Part shown: piece by piece, positions 23,432-28,212 of the stretch
Numbering within the stretch: position 1 is the first letter of the stretch
Layout: the number at the start of each line of letters is the position of its first letter
Source: JAVJPJ01 sp040217295
Lineage (GTDB): Bacteria > Pseudomonadota > Alphaproteobacteria > Rhodobacterales > Rhodobacteraceae
NCBI GenBank assembly: GCA_964460185.1
Contig: CAYWTM010000035.1
Location: 1 to 28,212 of the forward strand
Direction: 5' to 3'
Length of the DNA: 28,212 nucleotides
Notes under the pieces: generated by a model
Told to the model about the DNA's origin: nothing
Databases searched by the model: none
The model's input: the letters and a program-made list of their open reading frames with translations, nothing else
Made by a program: the position numbers and the translations under genes

Positions 23432-24496
23432 CTAGCGCACCGTGACCGGAATGCAGGCGGTATTCTGGGCGACAAGCGCGGCACAGAACCGGCGCGAGGC
23501 GGCCAGATCATCGAAGCCATGTGCCCGAAGCCGATAGAACGAGGACCCGCCCGAACTGGCCTCCTGGATGATCCGCGCGCGCCCATCAAAGAAATCGGGA
23601 AACTGCCCGGCCAGCCGTTCCCATTCAGACCGGGCCACATCGGCGGTGTCAAAGGCGCCAAGCTGGACCAGGCGGGTGCCTTCGGGCAACGCGTCCGGAT
23701 CTATTTCGAGCGCTGTCAGCGCCACGTCAGACTGACTTGCGCCACCATCGGCCCCCACGACAAGCGCGGCGGGGGCCATGGCCCGGATCGAGGCAGGGCG
23801 CGTGGCCGGGCGCAGCGACCGGGCGACGCCGGGCACGCTGGCGGGAATGATTGCGGGGGCTGCAGATGCGGCCTCGGGGGGCGGTGCCGGCGCGGACACG
23901 GCCGTTGCCACGTCGCTGTCTTCCAAAGGCACGGCATCGGATTCCGGCGCGGCCAGCAACGGCTCACCCCGCGCCATGAGACGATCGATCAATGCCTGCG
24001 TTTCCGCGCTGGCCGCACTGGGTGTCGGCAAGACCTCGGCCTCGGGGGCCGGGCCAGATGCGGAGGCAGACGCGGATGTGGTCGCGACACTGAACTGTTC
24101 GAGGTCAATGGGTGGTGGCGCCAGAACGATCCTGTCCGGCACGGGGGCTGCCTCTTCGCCCTCGGCAATACGGTTGACGGCAAGCCCCTGGTGGTCGGCC
24201 TGCACGCCGCCGGGATCGGCGGGCGGCACGCGCATGGGGCCTTCGAGCGCGCGGATCACGGGAACCCCCGACACGTCGCGCATCGTCAACTGGTAGGCCC
24301 AGACCCCCATGCCGACGACCAGTCCGAACGACACGATCGCGCCGGCCCATTGCACCAGCGCGCCCGCGCGGGAAGGTTGCTCGATGTCGGGCGCCGTATC
24401 TTGTCGACGCTCGTAAGCTGTGCCTCGTCCGGCACCCCCGCGCGCGTATGACGAGTGATACGCGAGGTCATCCTCGAAAATTTCGATATCCGCCAT
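23432..24496 (-). CDS. SPOR-domain single-pass membrane protein
   Basis: A 354-aa protein with a short cytoplasmic N-terminus, one transmembrane helix at about 46-68 (ALVQWAGAIVSFGLVVGMG), a long proline/alanine-rich periplasmic linker (about 75-270) and a C-terminal SPOR domain (about 275-354; RLVQLGAFDTADVARSEWERL and SSFYRLRAHGFDDLAASRRF). SPOR domains bind glycan strands lacking stem peptides at the division septum. Position between argS and nagZ is typical of Rhodobacteraceae. It may help septal peptidoglycan remodelling in concert with NagZ recycling. Two cysteines near the C-terminus (RFCAALVAQNTACIP) match the usual disulfide of this subtype. Confidence 0.88.
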   Translation of the reverse strand: MADIEIFEDDLAYHSSYARGGAGRGTAYERRQDTAPDIEQPSRAGALVQWAGAIVSFGLVVGMGVWAYQLTMRDVSGVPVIRALEGPMRVPPADPGGVQADHQGLAVNRIAEGEEAAPVPDRIVLAPPPIDLEQFSVATTSASASASGPAPEAEVLPTPSAASAETQALIDRLMARGEPLLAAPESDAVPLEDSDVATAVSAPAPPPEAASAAPAIIPASVPGVARSLRPATRPASIRAMAPAALVVGADGGASQSDVALTALEIDPDALPEGTRLVQLGAFDTADVARSEWERLAGQFPDFFDGRARIIQEASSGGSSFYRLRAHGFDDLAASRRFCAALVAQNTACIPVTVR

Positions 24497-24598
24497 TGCC
24501 TGCCATGCCTGCTCTCACGGCCCGGTCCGGACGCGAATGCGCGGTCCCGGACGAGCTTTTGCCTGTTCAGCCCGGACAACGGCAAGGTCTTGAGCGCC

Positions 24599-26329
24599 TC
24601 ACATCTTGTCAGCCGGGGTTACGCCCAGAATACCAAGCCCGTTCGAAATGACAATCGCGACAGCCCCGATCAGGGAAAGTTTTCCTGCACTTGTGGCCGG
24701 ATCATCCTCTTGCAGGAACCGCAGATGTGGTGCGCCGTTGCCCTTGTTCCACAACGCGTGGAATTCGCTTGCCAGATCGTAGAGATAAAACGCGATGCGA
24801 TGAGGCTCGTTGGCGTCCGACGCGGTCTCGACCAGACGCGGCCATTCGGCCAGCTTGGCCACCAGCGCCAACTCGGAAGGATCGGCGATGGCATCCAGCG
24901 CCTCGCCCTGCGCCGGGGCGATCCCGGCCTCGGCCGCCTTGCGCAGAACCGACTGGATCCGGGCATGGGCATACTGCACGTAGAAGACGGGATTGTCCTT
25001 GGACTGCTCGCGCACCTTGTCGACGTCGAAATCCAACGGCGCGTCGTTCTTGCGGGTCAGCATCACGAACCGGGTGACGTCGGGGCCAACCATGTCGACC
25101 ACGTCGCGCAAGGTAACGAACGTGCCCGCCCGTTTCGACATCTTGAGGTCTTCATCACCGCGCTTGAGCCGCACCAGTTGGGTCAACTTGATATCCAGCG
25201 AGACGCGGCTGTCGCTCAGCGCGGCCACCGCCGCCTTCATCCGTTTGACATAGCCGCCGTGATCGGCGCCAAACACGTCAATAAGCGCGTCGAAGCCCCT
25301 GGAAACCTTATCAAAATGATATGCGATATCCGGCGCGAAATAGGTCCAGGACCCGTCCGATTTCATCACCGGGCGGTCCACATCATCGCCGAAGTCGGTG
25401 GATTTGAACAAGGTCTGGACACGGGGTTCCCAATCTTCGGGTGTCTTGCCCTTGGGCGGCTCCAGCGTGCCTTCGTAGATCAGGCCCTTGCCGCGCAGGT
25501 CCGCGATCGCGGCTTCGATCCGGCCTGTCCCGTAAAGCGATTTCTCGGAATAGAACACGTCCATGTTGACGCCAAGTGTCGCCAGGTCTTCGCGGATCAG
25601 ATCCATCATCCGTTCGGTCGCGAACTCGCGGATGTCCACCAGCCAGTCCTGCTCACCCTTGCCGACATACAGATCGCCGACCTTATCCTTGAGCGCCTGG
25701 CCGACCTCGATCAGGTAGTCACCGGGATAGGTGCCATCCTCGAAGGCGACGCTCTTGCCGTGGGCCTCAAGGTAGCGCAGGTACACCGACCGGGCCAACA
25801 CATCGACCTGCGCGCCGCCATCGTTGATGTAGTATTCGCGCGTCACCTCGTGACCCGAGAAATCCAGCAAACTGGCCAAGGCGTCACCAAAGACCGCGCC
25901 ACGAGTGTGGCCCACATGCAACGGCCCGGTGGGGTTGGCCGAGACATATTCCACGTTGACCCGTTTGCCCTGCCCCATGGCAGACCGGCCATAGGCAGGG
26001 CCAGCCGCCACGATACCGGCCACGACCTGGCGCCATGTCGCCGCCGACAGACGCAGGTTCAAGAACCCCGGCCCCGCAACATCCGCTGTCTCGATCCGCG
26101 GATCCTCGACCAGTTTCGCGGCAAGGGCTGCCGCGATGTCGCGCGGTTTTAGCCCGGCCGGCTTGGCCAGCACCATCGCGGCATTGGTCGCCATGTCGCC
26201 ATGGGCGGGATCACGCGGCGGTTCGACCGCGACGTTGCGCAGATCCAGCCCCTCCGGCAGAGCACCCTCTCGGGTCAGCGCGTCAAGCGCCTGCAGAACG
26301 GTTGCGTGTATATCGGCGAACAGCGTCAT
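24599..26329 (-). CDS. argS: Arginine-tRNA ligase
   Basis: A full-length 576-aa class I arginyl-tRNA synthetase. The N-terminal Add1 domain (about 1-100) contains EPPRDPAHGDMATNAAMVLA. The HIGH-equivalent is HVGH at 138-141 within SANPTGPLHVGHTRGAVFGD. The KMSK-type loop LKMSKRAGTFVTLRDVVD lies near 395. The C-terminal DALR anticodon-binding domain contains YAHARIQSVLRKAAE and ends LGILGVTPADKM. GAGGA lies 8 nt before the ATG. The SPOR gene follows after 102 nt on the same strand, probably in the same operon. Confidence 0.98.
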   Translation of the reverse strand: MTLFADIHATVLQALDALTREGALPEGLDLRNVAVEPPRDPAHGDMATNAAMVLAKPAGLKPRDIAAALAAKLVEDPRIETADVAGPGFLNLRLSAATWRQVVAGIVAAGPAYGRSAMGQGKRVNVEYVSANPTGPLHVGHTRGAVFGDALASLLDFSGHEVTREYYINDGGAQVDVLARSVYLRYLEAHGKSVAFEDGTYPGDYLIEVGQALKDKVGDLYVGKGEQDWLVDIREFATERMMDLIREDLATLGVNMDVFYSEKSLYGTGRIEAAIADLRGKGLIYEGTLEPPKGKTPEDWEPRVQTLFKSTDFGDDVDRPVMKSDGSWTYFAPDIAYHFDKVSRGFDALIDVFGADHGGYVKRMKAAVAALSDSRVSLDIKLTQLVRLKRGDEDLKMSKRAGTFVTLRDVVDMVGPDVTRFVMLTRKNDAPLDFDVDKVREQSKDNPVFYVQYAHARIQSVLRKAAEAGIAPAQGEALDAIADPSELALVAKLAEWPRLVETASDANEPHRIAFYLYDLASEFHALWNKGNGAPHLRFLQEDDPATSAGKLSLIGAVAIVISNGLGILGVTPADKM

Positions 26330-26381
26330 GGGTCAGATCCTCGGGTGTATCGCGCGGGGTGTATCATGCGCGCGCGCGACG

Positions 26382-26711
26382 TCAATTGCAGCGCTGGTAG
26401 AAGGACACGAACCCCTCGCGCAGCATGATCAGATCAGCCTCGACCCCCTCCATCAGCAGCACGCGGTCACTCCATTCCTCGCCCTCGCCCGTGCACTTGA
26501 GATCATACAGCGTCGCCTGCCCCATATCTCGCAGATCGACCGGATTGCTCATCTCGCAGGAGCTTTCCCAGAATTCGATCCGGTCGCCCCGGATAGACAT
26601 CTGCGAATCCGACGGGCCGGGCGTGCACTGGCTGATTTGATATTGGCCGTCGAAATCCTGCGCGGCAAGCGGCATGGACAAGAGCAGCAGGGCAAGGGTG
26701 GATCGGATCAT
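26382..26711 (-). CDS. Small secreted cysteine-containing protein of unknown function
   Basis: A 109-aa protein with a clear Sec signal peptide (MIRSTLALLLLSMPLAAQ, cleavage likely after LAA). The mature part has four cysteines (SQCTPG, SSCEMS, LKCTGE, YQRCN), suggesting two disulfides in the periplasm, and a DGQYQISQCTPG opening seen in small Rhodobacteraceae exported proteins. AAAGGA lies 8 nt before the ATG. It sits 52 nt upstream of argS on the same strand. I do not recognise a named family, and no function is proposed. Confidence 0.75.
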   Translation of the reverse strand: MIRSTLALLLLSMPLAAQDFDGQYQISQCTPGPSDSQMSIRGDRIEFWESSCEMSNPVDLRDMGQATLYDLKCTGEGEEWSDRVLLMEGVEADLIMLREGFVSFYQRCN

Positions 26712-26926
26712 TGCAAGCGTCCTTTGTGCAATGGGGTCAGCGCAACGATACGGTCTTCAGCCGATGACGCAAAGCGATCCGTTCAGCCGGGCCATCACGG
26801 GGCATCGCCCACTGCCCGGGATCTTTGGCGGCCATGGGAACTTCAAAAAGCGATTGCAATTCTGGCACATGAGCCAACAGAGTCTCCGCATTATACGCTC
26901 CGCATTTTTCAAGCCGACTTTTTTAT

Positions 26927-27853
26927 ATGCAAATTTACGAAAACGCCGCCCTGTCCCCGTTTCACCGGCCCGCCAGCAAACTTGGCCGGTTCGTGTCGAG
27001 ATATGGCATTCACGACGCACAGGGTCGCAGGATCAGGCACTATCCGATCCTGGTGTCGCTGGATTCCTCATGGCCGTATCAGCCGCGGCGCCTGCCCGTG
27101 GATTGCTATGATCGCCTGCCCGGCGAGTGGATATATTGCGGCCTCTTGCGCGGGCAGTTCGGTCATTTCATCACGGAATGCCTACCCAACCTCATCACCG
27201 CGGCGCGGGCGCGGCGCAGCTATCCGGACGCCCCCATCATCGCCCATACGTTCCTCGAGATCGACGTCGACGACTGGAAGGCGCGAAACGCGAAATTGCT
27301 GGACTATTTCTGCGACAGGATCGGCCTCGACCTGAGCAACCTGCACTTCGTGCGCAGCCCGGTCATGGCGGAAAAGCTGATCATGCCTGATGCGCCTTTT
27401 CGCAAGAAATTTCACTATCAACCGTGGCTTTGGGAAGAAATCGACCAGATCTGGGACCACCCCGACCACGGGGAAAAACTGTACCTCAGCCGCGCCCGCT
27501 TTGACGCGACGGGGTCTGCACGCGTTTTCGAAGAAGACCGGATCGAAGACATTTTCACAGAATACGGGTACCGCATCGTCTACCTCGAGGACCACGACCT
27601 AGATACCCAGCTGCGCCTTGTCGCGGGCGCGCCGGCCATCGCGGGGCCACAGGGCAGCGCCCTGCACTGGTCGCTGTATTCGCGGCACTGCACGTCGGTG
27701 CTGTCCCTTGGATTCCGGTCTCACCTTCAGCGCGGGATTTGCCAGGGGCGTGGGCAAGCCTATCGTGAAATTGCAGGCAAAAAGGTGCGCGGGGGCCCCT
27801 ATCGTCTGAGACGCATCGACACGGCGGAATTGCGCGCGGCGCTGGACACCTGA
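26927..27853 (+). CDS. Glycosyltransferase family 61-like protein
   Basis: A 308-aa protein resembling DUF563/GT61 glycosyltransferases, often called capsular polysaccharide biosynthesis proteins. Key stretches are GQFGHFITECLPNLITAARA near residue 78, the KLYLSRARFDATGSARVFEE region and IEDIFTEYGYRIVYLEDHDL near 215, and the hallmark IAGPQGSALHWSLYS near 240. No signal peptide or membrane segment is seen, so it should act in the cytoplasm on a glycan precursor. The start is AT-rich (ATGCAAATTTACGAAAAC) and has no visible Shine-Dalgarno, so initiation may rely on low structure. It faces dgt with only 7 nt between the stop codons. The sugar donor is unknown. Confidence 0.78.
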   Translation: MQIYENAALSPFHRPASKLGRFVSRYGIHDAQGRRIRHYPILVSLDSSWPYQPRRLPVDCYDRLPGEWIYCGLLRGQFGHFITECLPNLITAARARRSYPDAPIIAHTFLEIDVDDWKARNAKLLDYFCDRIGLDLSNLHFVRSPVMAEKLIMPDAPFRKKFHYQPWLWEEIDQIWDHPDHGEKLYLSRARFDATGSARVFEEDRIEDIFTEYGYRIVYLEDHDLDTQLRLVAGAPAIAGPQGSALHWSLYSRHCTSVLSLGFRSHLQRGICQGRGQAYREIAGKKVRGGPYRLRRIDTAELRAALDT

Positions 27854-27860
27854 TGCCGGA

Positions 27861-28212
27861 TCACAGGGGGGCGTGGTCGGGGCTGTGGTCGTCCAGACCA
27901 ATCAACCGCGCATGGGTCTGCAACGCAAAGCGGTCGGTCATGCCCGAGATGTAGTCCGATACCAGCCTCGCAAGGTCCGTTTCCGAGGCGCCCGCGACGT
28001 CATCTTGCCAATCCGCCGGCAAATCGCCGGGATGCGCCAGGAAATGCGGGAACAGCGCCTCGATCACCTTGGTGACATCCGCCCGCATCCGGATCACGGC
28101 CGGGGCACGGTACATCCGCCGAAACAAGAACGAACGAATGACTTTAAGGTCGTTGAATATGTCCTTGGAAAAAAAGACCATCGCATGATCCGCGTGCCGA
28201 ATGTCGCGAACC
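27861..28212 (-). CDS. dgt: Deoxyguanosinetriphosphate triphosphohydrolase-like protein, C-terminal part (cut by right edge)
   Basis: The last 116 codons of a dNTP triphosphohydrolase. The frame stays open to the window edge (VRDIRHADHAMVFFSKDIF), so the internal Met at 28179-28181 is not the start. SFLFRRMYRAPAVIRMRADVTKV and LARLVSDYISGMTDRFALQ are characteristic of the C-terminal region of the alphaproteobacterial Dgt-like HD-domain enzymes. The HD metal-binding motifs lie outside the window. In many alphaproteobacteria dgt lies just upstream of argS; here the small secreted protein and the GT61-like gene stand between them. Confidence 0.85.
   Translation of the reverse strand, partial: VRDIRHADHAMVFFSKDIFNDLKVIRSFLFRRMYRAPAVIRMRADVTKVIEALFPHFLAHPGDLPADWQDDVAGASETDLARLVSDYISGMTDRFALQTHARLIGLDDHSPDHAPL

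Noticed and set aside
24455..26152. 565-codon open frame on the plus strand
   Set aside because: It lies antisense to argS, whose motifs are unmistakable; the translation is rich in Arg, His and Gln as expected from a shadow frame in G+C-rich DNA.
26340..26375. Direct repeat GGGTGTATC plus a GCGCGCGC run between argS and the small secreted gene
   Set aside because: Too short and simple to assign a function; probably chance in G+C-rich DNA.
26757..27020. 87-codon minus-strand frame overlapping the start of the GT61-like gene
   Set aside because: Cys- and Arg-rich, no ribosome site and no family features; treated as a shadow.

Overview
The window reads as chromosomal DNA of an alphaproteobacterium, most likely of the Rhodobacteraceae (Roseobacter group). 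The reasons are the glnB-glnA pair, the argS / SPOR-protein / nagZ / scpA / scpB order, a short Hint-domain protein, a GT61-type protein, and a moderately high G+C content with tightly packed, overlapping genes. Family names come from reading motifs in the translations; no database search was run.

Region 1 (1-14258, minus strand) is one long catabolic gene cluster. In transcription order it holds an IclR-family regulator, a zinc alcohol dehydrogenase and a three-ORF molybdenum hydroxylase (FAD subunit, a fused [2Fe-2S]/Mo N-half protein, and the Mo C-half). Next come a tripartite tricarboxylate transporter (binding protein TctC, TctB, TctA), an IolD-like thiamine-diphosphate enzyme, an aldehyde dehydrogenase and an IlvD/Edd-family sugar-acid dehydratase. 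The last gene is the very start of pntA (transhydrogenase alpha subunit), which runs off the left edge. Most junctions overlap or are under 40 nt. A perfect inverted repeat (14234-14252) upstream of the regulator is the best operator candidate. The set suggests import of an organic acid, oxidation of an alcohol or aldehyde or hydroxylation of a ring, dehydration, a ThDP-dependent C-C step, and oxidation of a semialdehyde to a central metabolite. The substrate is unknown.

Region 2 (14259-16407) is gene-poor. It holds a glutathione S-transferase of visibly lower G+C and a tRNA-Leu(UAG) whose 3' end faces the catabolic side. This may be the edge of an accessory segment.

Region 3 (16408-20555) holds a degenerate Hint-domain protein (+), the two halves of NAD(P)HX repair encoded as separate genes nnrD and nnrE (-), and then the glnB-glnA nitrogen operon (+), which ends in a strong intrinsic terminator.

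Region 4 (20556-28212) is housekeeping, mostly on the minus strand: argS, a SPOR-domain membrane protein, nagZ, scpA, scpB and a small conserved-looking protein, plus a small secreted cysteine-containing protein. A GT61-like protein (+) faces the 3' end of a dGTP triphosphohydrolase gene, which is cut by the right edge.

No CRISPR array, insertion sequence or prophage was seen. The most unusual parts are the catabolic cluster, its fused and split molybdenum hydroxylase, and the split nnr genes.
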